Assembly (NCBI RefSeq): GCF_035046505.1 | Contig: NC_089830.1 | Location: forward strand, 18,804,061-18,868,060 | Direction: 5' to 3' | Length of the DNA: 64,000 nt | Source: Tiliqua scincoides | Lineage: Eukaryota; Chordata; Lepidosauria; Squamata; Scincidae | Part shown: one piece after another, positions 55,726 to 64,000 of the stretch | Position numbering within the stretch: position 1 is the stretch's first letter | Layout: each line of letters begins with the position of its first letter | The notes under the pieces: model-generated | Database searches by the model: none | What the model saw: only the letters and a program-made list of their open reading frames with translations | What the model was told of the DNA's origin: nothing | Made by a program: the position numbers and the translations under genes

Positions 55726-56169
55726 AAATGCCTGAGGCCACTGTTATTGTTGCACAAGTTTCACCTTCCAGAGTTGTGGGCAAAAATCAGGATCTTACTA
55801 CGGAGGGTTGAACTAGACGTGATGTTAAAGACGTCACTGTCTAGCTGAAGGGGAGAGTTACTTTAAAGTAAGAGCTGCGCAGCAAGGGCCCAATCTGGGT
55901 TGAGATCTTGGAACAGAGGTAGGGAGGATTTAACCCAGTGCTTGAACGTTGTAGAGGGAGTGCTTAGTGACATCCACAAGCCCTGCGTCCTGAATTCCCA
56001 CCAACTTTACCCAGATCACCTCCTTCCCATTAGTGGCATTCTGAAAACAGTAGCTGAGGGAGCTGTAATAATAGATGGGGGGGCAGACCCTCTCTGGGGG
56101 GCCCTGTAATTCAAGCACTACGAAGCCAAGTTCACAAATTGCAAACATAGGGACAATGTTTGAGGTCAT
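55726..56169. other. Gene-free stretch
   Basis: Nothing recognised. Confidence 0.4.
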
Positions 56170-56450
56170 CAGAGGGGCCCTTTTAACTGTGCCACCATTG
56201 TGAGAAGGATGGCAACAAGGAACAGGACCTTCCCAGTGGTAGCACCTTGATTGTTGAATTCCCTCCCCATTTAATAATGAACAGCTTGGAAACTTTTTGG
56301 CAGGGCCTTAAGACTTTTTTTTTATTTAGGATGGTGTTTGGTAGCTGACAATGATGGGCTGGCATTTTTAATCAAGTGTAATTTTAACTGTTTATGTGAT
56401 CCATAAATTCTGTAAGCCACCTTGATTGTCCTCACTAGGAGAATAAATGA
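56170..56450 (+). mobile_element. L2-like LINE 3' end
   Basis: ATCAGAGGGGCCCTTTTAAC, GGAACAGGACCTTCCCAGTG, TTGTTGAATTCCCTCCCC and CTGTAAGCCACCTTGATTGT parallel 51305-51720. Ends in GAATAAATGAGGGAGGG rather than (AAT)n. Confidence 0.7.
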
Positions 56451-56507
56451 GGGAGGGAGGGAGGGAGGGAGGGAGGGAGGGATGGATGGATGGATGGATG
56501 GATAGAT
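56450..56507. repeat. (GGGA)n(GGAT)n microsatellite
   Basis: GGGA units pass into GGAT units directly after the L2 3' end and before the next LINE. Confidence 0.95.
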
Positions 56508-57081
56508 GCACCCCCTGGAGAGAAGGGCCTTTACCTTGGCACGTTGTAACATGACCCCCTCTAATGACTTACATGGCAGATTTAGAAACGCCTCCTGGGA
56601 AGATCGTTTATGTAGCTGCAATTTAGGTGAAGTAGAATCATCCACACACATTATGTTGCACTGTCCCAGATGTCAAGCACTAAGACAGCAATTTCTCTCT
56701 CCCTTGCTCCATGCTAAAACAGGGCATTCTGAGAAAGCTATAATTCAATTCCTTCTAGCAGGTGATGTAGAGCATACAACCCTCTCAGTCGCACAGTTCC
56801 TAAATTTGAGTAATTTGAATCAAGACAAGCTTTCTGTAGCAAGTAATCACTGAGTACATTACATCTTTGGCAATATCTGCAGAGTAAATGATTGTTTTGT
56901 TTTTGTTTTTTAAATAATACATCTTTGTATGTAAAATGTATTGTACGTTTGTATCTGTGTGTACACGTAGGTGCGCACATTTACATATATTTGTGTACTA
57001 CTTCGGTTTATATTCTCTCTACGGTTTCCGTACAGAGTCTTCACCTACCAAATGTTTATGCCTAATAAAGGTTGACTTGAC
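56508..57081 (+). mobile_element. Non-LTR retrotransposon C-terminal fragment (TATGCCTAATAAAGGTT terminus)
   Basis: Plus frame (to 56853) reads LERRAFTLARCNMTPSNDLH, RFRNASWEDRLCSCNLGEVE, STHIMLHCPRCQALRQQFLS, a Cys/His tail typical of the end of a LINE ORF2. The 3' UTR ends TATGCCTAATAAAGGTT, as at 12340-12424. Clade not determined; not CR1 or L2. Confidence 0.7.

Positions 57082-57168
<87 letters not shown>
57082..57168. repeat. (TAGA)n microsatellite at a LINE tail
   Basis: About 21 TAGA/GATA units begin 7 bases after the LINE terminus. Confidence 0.97.
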
Positions 57169-58628
57169 GGACTGAGAGCATACTGGTAAGCTACGCTGAT
57201 GGTACCCAAGCCCTGCCCACCTTGTGTATGGCATTTGCTCTGGCAAACACTATATGTGTGTAGGGGAGGCTGAGTTTAGGGAGTGTGTCAGCTCATAGGT
57301 TGGGCTTACTAGTAACCCTCACACACCCCAATCATTGCATGGCCATCATCCACAGGACTGCAAGTTGGGGACAGAGTTCTACTCCCTAGTACAGGGCGGG
57401 GGGCTGTTTATTTTTAAATAGTGGCCACGCAGGGGCCCAATCCCGATCAGGACTACAGCGCTGTGAGGTTGCAGGTGTTCAATCCTTTCCTCTGTACTGT
57501 TTTCCTGTCAAAAGTGTGCCGAAGCTTTGGCCACCACTGTCCCTTTTGCTTCTCGATCATCCGCCAAACTCTGGAAATGTGTTCAGTTTCAAGATGTGGT
57601 GGTGAATTTGCCTGGCTGTAGGACTCTTTGCATAGTTGTAATGGATCACTGCCTCTCTGAGAGCTTTTGAGTGTTACCTTGCAATTTGTAAAACTTGCAC
57701 ATTTTCCATGCCAGGGATTGGTGAGGTCAGGCACTGGCCAAGGTGCTGGTAGATCTGATACAGAGCCTTCTCCCCTGTAGCACCAATCCTGTGGAAATTC
57801 CTCCCTAGGGAGATTTGTTTGGCCCCATCTTTGCTTGATTTTAGGCGACCAGGGTGAAACATGACTTTGGATCCCCAGGACCAAGAATGGAGGTAAAGCA
57901 TTTGCTCTTTTGTAAATGCCTAAGCATTCAAGCATTTACTTTTCCAGGATCAGCAATCTTGTAACATCACCAGCCCCAACTCAGACCTCAGGCATCAAGA
58001 TGCAGCCAACCTGGCAGCTCTAGTTACGTTGTATAACGACACTGGTTCTTTGCTGTTGTTGGGTTACGACTTAACAATAAATTCACTTTTTTATTGCTGA
58101 TGAATAAAAAACAGACAGTGGTTTTATTTTGTAAGCACCTTGTGGGTCCTCATGGTTTAAAAGACAAGAGATCAATATTTGAAGAGTTTCGTGACTCTTG
58201 GCCTAGGCATGATTTGAACCCAGCACCTCCCAGCTTGCTGTTTTCACACCTCTTTGCTCCAGCAATTTTGGCTATGCTTCAGAGAAAACAGCTGGCAGAA
58301 GATCAGACAGAGGCGTGGCGAGAAAGGGTCTGATGGAATTTCCATCTCTGAAAGTAAACAAGTCTGGAAAGCACCTTAAGAAGGAGCCAGCCCACCATGC
58401 TGGGTTCTGAGCTCAGAGGAAGTTTAAGTGTAAAATTCAAAAGCACACTATTGGGAGGGAGATCTGGATCAGGGCAGCCCCAGGGTTTGGGCCCCCCACA
58501 GGCCAGAAGCTTTTTGGTGTGGTAGCCTGTGGTGGTAGCAGCTCTCCTCCTCCCCATTCATTCATTCACTCAGGCATGTGAGTGGCAAGGAGCACTGTTA
58601 CATGCCCCCTCCCTCTGAGTGCCTGTTC
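57169..58628. other. Gene-free stretch, some frames of unknown origin
   Basis: The 160-residue minus frame at 57453-57935 (TLKSSQRGSDPLQLCKESYS region) continues through several hundred bases and may be a decayed transposon ORF, but I cannot name it. If the large duplication included PTAFR, a relic would be expected roughly here; none is visible. Confidence 0.35.
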
Positions 58629-59277
58629 ATAAGAACATAAGAACAGCCCCACTGGATCAGGCCATAGGCCCATCTAGTCCAGCTCCCTGCATCTCACAGC
58701 GGCCCACCAAATGCCCCAGGGAGCACACCTGATAACAAGAGACCTCATCCTGGTGCCCTCCCTTGCATCTGGCATAGCCCATTTCTAAAATCAGGAGGTT
58801 GCGCATGCACATCATGGCTTGTAACCCGTAATGGATTTTTCCTCCAGAAACTTGTCCAATCCTCTTTTAAAGGCGTCCAGGCCAGATGCCGTCACCACAT
58901 CCTGTGGCAAGGAGTTCCACAGACCAACCACACGCTGAGTAAAGAAATATTTTCTTTTGTCTGTCCTAACTCTCCCAACACTCAATTTTAGTGGATGTCC
59001 CCTGGTTCTGGTGTTATGTGAGAGTGTAAAGAGCATCTCTCTATCCATTCTGTCCATCCCCTGCATAATTTTGTATGTCTCAATCATGTCCCCCCTCAGG
59101 CGCCTCTTTTCTAGGCTGAAGAGGCCCAAATGCCGTAGCCTTTCCTCATAAGGAAGGTGCCCCAGCCCCATAATCATCTTAGTCGCTCTCTTTTGCACCT
59201 TTTCCATTTCCACTATGTCTTTTTTGAGATGCGGTGACCAGAACTGGACACAATACTCCAGGTGTGGCCTTACCATC
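58629..59277 (-). mobile_element. CR1 LINE, longest clean reverse-transcriptase end
   Basis: Octamer terminus, non-coding 3' end, then an uninterrupted 154-residue minus frame: MVRPHLEYCVQFWSPHLKKD, KRATKMIMGLGHLPYEERLR, VGLWNSLPQDVVTASGLDAF, KFLEEKSITGYKP. 5'-truncated at the same Met-Val-Arg-Pro-His point as the copy at 29330. The open frame suggests a young insertion. Confidence 0.93.
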
Positions 59278-60332
59278 GATTTGAACCATGACTGTTCCTA
59301 GCAGTCACTGACACTTGTGCACTCACCTAGATGGGCAGGTGACTGGCAACAAGCAAGCAGCTGCAGCAGCCACAGTCAACCAGAAGGGAGAAGGTCCTAC
59401 TGAGCATTGCCTCCTCTTTAGCAGGGAGGGGTGTTACAAACGTGTCATAGCATTGTGGTTGCTCCTGAAGGGTCCTGATCCCCTTGCCACCCACAGAAAA
59501 AAAGAAAAGTAGCAGTGGTCACTCTTGCATCATGGTAGACTGGAGGTTGGCGGTAGCTCCTCTTGGGAGGCTGGAGCCTCAGCAGCTCCCCAGCGCAGGG
59601 CTGACCCATCCCTGAAGCCAACTGAAGCTGTTGCCTCAGGCAGAAAGTGGGCAAAGAGTGCCCACTTCCATCCAACAGCTTGCCTCCACTGATCTTCCTC
59701 CTTTTGCTTCCTGGATTGGAAAAGAAGGGGAGAAAGTTGAACTTAAGAGAAGAGTTGTGGGTGCTAGAGGAAGGGAGACTGGCATATCACCAGGTAAGGG
59801 AGGAAGCATTGGGCATGTGGCCTCAGGGCATCTTGGACCGGCTCTGCTTGTATAAGGTCTTCCGCATACAGTGTTGATCCTCCATTTACATGATATGATT
59901 GCATAAGTGAGGGATGGGCAGGTGGGGCTGGGGGAAGCTTCTCTTGCTACAAGCCCCTGATGTTGTAAGAGCAGCTCATGTGTTCTGAGTCACTTGCATT
60001 TGCTCAATAGAGGTGGGGATTTTCAGAGAAGTGCGTTGACCATTGTGCAATTGTGCTGCTATTTTAGTAAAGGCACAGAAAGATAAGAGGTTTGAGTGTT
60101 GCAGCTTATGGACACACATTTGTAATGACTGTGCTGGAGGGATGATGATGACAGCAGTGGGGGGCTTTTGTGCCATCATCCCATCCCCTCCTGCAAACCC
60201 GAAGGAAGACTGGTGAAGATGCTCTGAATTTGTCACTCATTGCATGTTGGGTGGTTCCAGCGAACTGGACAGTAAAGGCTAGGGGTTAGGCCACTGTCCT
60301 CTACAGAGTCAGAACACTGGTCTGTCTAACTC
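59278..60332. other. Gene-free stretch with a GGCCGGCCC-type repeat at 59597-59840
   Basis: CAGGGCTGACCCATCCCTGA AGCCAACTGAAGC and GCCTCAGGCAGAAAGTGG identify the repeat. No gene in the rest. Confidence 0.4.
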
Positions 60333-60640
60333 AGTGTTCTTCAACATTAGCCCCCCAGTGAGTGGTCCAATTATCTTTAGTACCACCAGATGTAACTGGT
60401 GATGACATCAGCAGTTACTTCTGGGTTGGGAGGCCAGATGTGTCGCTACACACAGTGGTAAGATGCTCAGGGCAAATAACTGGGCTTTTTCAAGTACGTG
60501 AAAATTGCACACTGGAGCTCTGCTTGCCAAGCCTCCTACTGCTGTTTGTAGCACTGCAGCCTGCTGCCGGGTGGTGGCTGTTGCCTGGGAGCCCGGTCTA
60601 CCACTGGACAACACCTCAAGTATCACCTTGAGGAGGTATT
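60333..60640. mobile_element. hAT element, inverted relative of 16810-17130
   Basis: CAGTGTTCTTCAACATTAG at one end, GTAACTGGTGATGACATCAG and AGTGGTAAGATGCTCAGGGC inside, and CCACTGGACAACACCTCAAG TATCACC at the other end match the inverted family. Confidence 0.65.
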
Positions 60641-60721
60641 AATTCAAATAAATTTGTGCACCCAAGAATTCAAGAGAGAATTTCCAGCTCATCACCATTA
60701 CACTGCACCAGTTTGGATGCT

Positions 60722-60964
60722 CTAGGGGTGTCAAAGTCATTTCACACAGTGGGCCAAATAGGATTCAAGGTACCTGCTGAGGGCTGGAAGTGGCATCATT
60801 AGGCAGGATGTGATATCATTGCAGGTGATGGGCAGAAATAAACACTTTGTTCTCAAGGAGGAATTTTGAACTCACTAGCCACAAATGAGAAAATGTTCAA
60901 GCCTTGATCATGTTTTCAAGATATGGGAGTGCCCAATTATCACCTGGGCCGCCCTTCCAGCACT
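60722..60964. mobile_element. hAT fragment (family of 5090-5368)
   Basis: AGGGGTGTCAAAGTCATTTC, GAAGTGGCATCATTAGGCAG, GATATGGGAGTGCCCAATTA. The right end is replaced by the LINE at 60965. Confidence 0.7.
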
Positions 60965-61426
60965 GCTGAAACAGAGACACCTGCGTTGGCTCGGTCATGT
61001 TGTGAGAATGGATGATGGCTGGATCCCAAAAGATCTCCTCTATGGAGAACTCATGCAAGGAAAGTGCCCTACAGGTAGACCACAGCTGCAATACAAGGAC
61101 ATCTGCAAGAGGGATCTGAAGGCCTTAGGAGTGGACCTCAACAGGTGGGAAACCCTGGCCTCAGAGTGGCCCGCTTGGAGGCAGGCTGTGCAGCATGGCC
61201 TTTCCCAGTTTGAAGAGACACTTGGCCAACAGTCTGAGGCAAAGAGGCAAAGAAGGAAGGCCCATAGCCAGGGAGACAGACCAGGGACAGACTGCACTTG
61301 CTCCCAGTGTGGAAGAGATTGTCACTCCCGAATCGGCCTTTTCAGCCACACTAGACGCTCTTCCAGAACCACCATTCAGAGTGCGATACCATAGTCTTTC
61401 GAGACTGAAGGTCGCCAACAACAACA
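60965..61426 (+). mobile_element. Non-LTR retrotransposon 3' end whose tail is shared with the 5S SINEs
   Basis: Plus frame ending at 61394: LKQRHLRWLGHVVRMDDGWI, PKDLLYGELMQGKCPTGRPQ, DICKRDLKALGVDLNRWETL and then a finger-like CSQCGRDCHSRIGLFSH. These are the post-reverse-transcriptase segments of a LINE ORF2. The RWLGHVVRM / GRPQ pattern suggests an I/Ingi/Vingi-like or RTE-like clade, but I cannot decide. After the frame come ATACCATAGTCTTTCGAGAC, TGAAGGTCGCCAAC and (CAA)n, which is the 3' end. 5'-truncated. Confidence 0.8.
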
Positions 61427-61620
61427 GGCCAGATGCCATCATCACATGCTGCGGTAAGGAGTTCCACAGACCAACCACATGCTGAGTAAAGAAATATTTT
61501 CTTTTGTCTGTTCTAACTCTCCCAACACTCAATTTTAGTGGACGTCCCCTGGTTCTGGTGCTGTGTGAGAGGGTAAGGAGCATCTCTCTATCCACTCTGT
61601 CCATCCCCTGCATAATTTCA
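61427..61620 (-). mobile_element. CR1 LINE internal fragment
   Basis: Minus frame EIMQGMDRVDREMLLTLSHS, RKYFFTQHVVGLWNSLPQHV. Lacks the 3' end, which seems displaced or deleted at the junction with the LINE at 60965-61426. Confidence 0.85.
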
Positions 61621-62039
61621 CCAACACCAAGTATCACCAACACACATGTTGCTGTCAGTTAACTGTCGCTTTTGTACAAGGTCCCCAAGGGTGTTAAACA
61701 CAGCACATGTTAAGTTTGCATAAAACACTTTCCCCACTAGAAGCAAGTATTCCCTCCACAAATGAGAGTTGTCTCCAGGCATCATCACACTAGTGAAGCT
61801 TTTTGAATTGGCAGTTTTGAGATAATATATCAACGCTCCAAAAATTTATTCCAGTTTGGAAATGTGAGTTGGAAGCAAGATAGCAAATGGGATGGGATCA
61901 GACCTGATTCACACAATAAAAAACAAATACCAGGGCCATCCTTGTTTCAATTCAAGTTACAACTATGTTTTTCCTCACTGTAAAACTAGATTGATTTTCA
62001 GTAGACACAAGATGCACAGAAAACTCTCTCTCTCTCTCC

Positions 62040-62070
<31 letters not shown>

Positions 62071-62283
62071 CGTGTGGTTCCCATTCACAAGAAATAAATT
62101 AGTCTTGCTGCTCAGACAGAACAAGCCCATTTCAGCTACTGACAAGCTATTCAGTATGCTAAATTCAAGACTCTTGATGTCAACCAATCATCAAATGGCT
62201 CATGCACATAACTCAACCTTCATTCAGTAAAAAACCCAACACTCAATCTCCTCAAAACTATATCAGGGTTTCTCAAACTAGTA
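61621..62283. other. Gene-free stretch with (CT)n(CA)n at 62023-62067
   Basis: Nothing else recognised. Confidence 0.4.
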
Positions 62284-62372
62284 GCAATCCTATATGCATT
62301 TACTCTGAAGTAAGTCCTATGTGTTCAATGGGATTTACTTCCAGGAAAGTGTGCAGAGGATTGCAGTCCAAG
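62284..62372. repeat. Palindromic short repeat
   Basis: GCAATCCTATATGCATTTAC ... GTCCTATGTGTTCAATGGGA ... GTGTGCAGAGGATTGCAGTC; inverted ends GCAATCCT/AGGATTGC. Confidence 0.7.
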
Positions 62373-62494
62373 TGTGAGAAATCATTTTGTGTATCTTGTT
62401 GCTAACAGGCCTACATAAACAGTTGTGGTAAGGAGTTTCCCCAGTTGTGGGACATGACCCCCCACTGGGATCGCCAAAATGGAGAAGTACGTAC

Positions 62495-62575
62495 GTATTC
62501 TTGATGAGAACGGTGGCAGCCTGGAATTGCCAGATGGTGGAGATGGTTGCATCAGAAGAGGAAGCAAAGTAGGCG
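62495..62575 (-). CDS. Candidate internal coding exon, gene unknown
   Basis: On the minus strand TCCCTCTGCTTCTCTTTGCAG is a strong polypyrimidine tract and acceptor. It is followed by 81 open bases and GTACGT as donor. Read in the open phase it encodes AYFASSSDATISTIWQFQAA TVLIKN. It lies outside recognised repeats and on the same strand as PTAFR. I cannot name the protein, and DNAJC8, the next gene in human, does not contain this peptide. A chance exon-like segment remains possible. Confidence 0.3.
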
Positions 62576-63011
62576 CTGCAAAGAGAAGCAGAGGGACACA
62601 AAGCATTTAAACTGGGAAGGGGTTCCAGTGAGGCTACGGAAAGCAACAGAAAATCTAAACAATACAAAAACAGTGGTCAAAATGTCATCAAGCATGAGGA
62701 TCATTGTCCTATTCAGTATTGCCAATGCTGGGAACATAGATCTCACAGTCAACAAGAAGCATCAGCTTCCCATTTTTCCCGGGGAATATTTGGGGCAGGA
62801 TTTGAATGGGTGACTTAAAAATAACTCTTAAGGGAAAAAACCACCCTCAAGAATCCTTAAGGAAAAACAAGAAACTTAATAGAAGTAGCCCACAAAAAGA
62901 TCAGCACCATGAAAGTATGTGCTGTGGAATGCTACATGAAGACAATCGCTGCATCTAGGTGGGTTCCTAGATCCTCGTAAAGTTCTCCACAATCCCCAGT
63001 TATCTGCTTCT
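62576..63011. other. Gene-free stretch
   Basis: Nothing further recognised. Confidence 0.4.
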
Positions 63012-63150
63012 CAGTGGCATAGCTGGAGGGGGTGCAGAGCACTCAGACTGGCAGGGAGGGGGGCGAGCGGCCCCTCCCTTTGGAGCCATTCCCGGCGAGG
63101 GGGGCAAAACGGAGCCATACGGCTACACATCCCCTCCAGCTACAGCACTG
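63012..63150. mobile_element. hAT miniature element with exact 8-base target duplication
   Basis: Starts CAGTGGCATAGCTGGAGGGG and ends CCCCTCCAGCTACAGCACTG, with ctgcttct on both sides (63004-63011 and 63151-63158). Only 139 bases long. A fragment of the same family is at 49708-49850. Confidence 0.93.
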
Positions 63151-63158
63151 CTGCTTCT

Positions 63159-63501
63159 GGTTCAGACAGAGAATTGGGCTAGATAAATGCTCAGACTTTT
63201 TTGAGGTTGCTCTAGAGATCTTAATTGCTTAATGTCTGGTGCTGAGATTCAGGGAATGGTCAGTGGGTTTGTAATGCAGCCACTTTTGCTGAAGCTAAGC
63301 TGGTCAAAGAGACCATCTTGAGTTTCAAGATAGGTAGGCAAGTGTAATGAAGTGTGAATGTTGGACTCAAGTTTTGGTAATTCTTCCTGAAGTAGAGTTG
63401 CATGCATTTGAGATACATTTCTTCATATGGAAGAAATGTGGAATGTCCCTAGGAGTCAAATGTAAGAAGACACACCCCACTTGATTGAGAACAACTCTGC
63501 A

Positions 63502-63502
<1 letters not shown>
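63159..63502. other. Gene-free stretch
   Basis: Nothing recognised. Confidence 0.4.

Positions 63503-63537
<35 letters not shown>
63503..63537. repeat. (CA)n microsatellite
   Basis: About 17 CA units preceded by CGCGCA. Confidence 0.95.
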
Positions 63538-63538
<1 letters not shown>

Positions 63539-64000
63539 TTGAGTGGCAGGGCTACCAGAACTTCCCCTCTCAGACTTTCCCTACAAAAGCAACTGCACAG
63601 AGTGAACAAGAGCAGAGAAGCCGTTTGTTGTTGTGAGCAGAACATGAAAAGCCCCACAACTGAGCCAGCTGAAGCAGCAAGAGGTGACTCGAGTGCTTAA
63701 AACCTCTCAACCTTTACTTGGTCTGCTTTAAGACAACATACATTCCCACTCAACAATTGCATTAATACACACAGGACAGCTGCACTGTGGCATTTCAAAA
63801 AGCAGCTGAGTGAGCTGCTGAGTTCCAGGGTAAAGTCAGCCACACCCTAAATGTACAGATGCCTCTTCCTTATTGCAGTTATTTATAGATAGCTCCAACG
63901 CAGCCCTTGGCATTCCATTGTTGGTGCTGGTCTGGTGCCGAGGTGGCGCTTGGAATTGAGACCGGCTGCATTTTGTAAGACCTCCAGACACCAAGGTTGA
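63538..64000. other. Gene-free stretch to the window end
   Basis: No gene or repeat end recognised. Confidence 0.4.

Noticed and set aside
57453-57935. A relic of a second PTAFR copy.
   Set aside because: The 160-residue minus frame has no transmembrane pattern or PTAFR motifs.
58812-59276. The intact 154-residue minus frame as a host gene.
   Set aside because: It is the C-terminal end of a CR1 reverse transcriptase, repeated at 29330 and 52729 with the CR1 3' end and octamer tail.

Overview
The window looks like nuclear DNA from a squamate reptile, most likely a lizard. It has a vertebrate single-exon GPCR gene, Sauria-type tRNA SINEs, CR1 and L2-like LINEs with their typical 3' tails, and very many short hAT and other non-autonomous DNA transposons. 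There are no operons and no bacterial or organellar features. The species cannot be named from the sequence alone.

The one certain protein gene is PTAFR, the platelet-activating factor receptor. Its coding sequence is a single exon on the minus strand at 36879-37976, preceded by a good splice acceptor, so the 5' untranslated exon(s) lie at higher coordinates. About 10.7 kb downstream of it is a CpG island (about 25.93-26.66 kb) with CRE, ETS, NRF-1 and CCAAT motifs. It contains a minus-strand ATG in a good context followed by a consensus GT splice donor. In human, EYA3 lies downstream of PTAFR on the same strand, so this island is most simply the EYA3 promoter and bases 1-26 kb would be EYA3 intron 1. 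That is an inference from synteny; I found no EYA3 coding exon. A second exon-like segment of unknown identity (81 bases, minus strand) is at 62495-62575.

Layout: 1-25.2 kb is AT-rich, gene-free DNA with scattered hAT, Harbinger-like, mariner-like and SINE copies. 25.27-25.93 kb holds two tandem arrays, one built from a CR1/hAT junction and one a 44-base minisatellite, directly beside the CpG island. 26.87-31.75 kb and 39.81-46.29 kb are diverged direct copies of the same segment and flank PTAFR. A further collinear pair, 33.2-33.8 and 54.2-55.0 kb, suggests a larger tandem duplication. 46.3-64 kb is repeat-rich, with an L2 LINE split by a hAT element, several CR1 copies, 5S-rRNA-derived SINEs and a truncated LINE.

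The most interesting structure is a likely LINE/SINE partnership. Three 5S-rRNA-derived SINE loci carry a 34-base tail nearly identical to the 3' end of a truncated LINE at 60.97-61.43 kb. This implies that LINE's machinery copies the SINE. One of the SINE loci has grown into an 87-base tandem trimer. Most DNA transposons here are non-autonomous, and several have exact 8-base target duplications, so their ends can be placed to the base.
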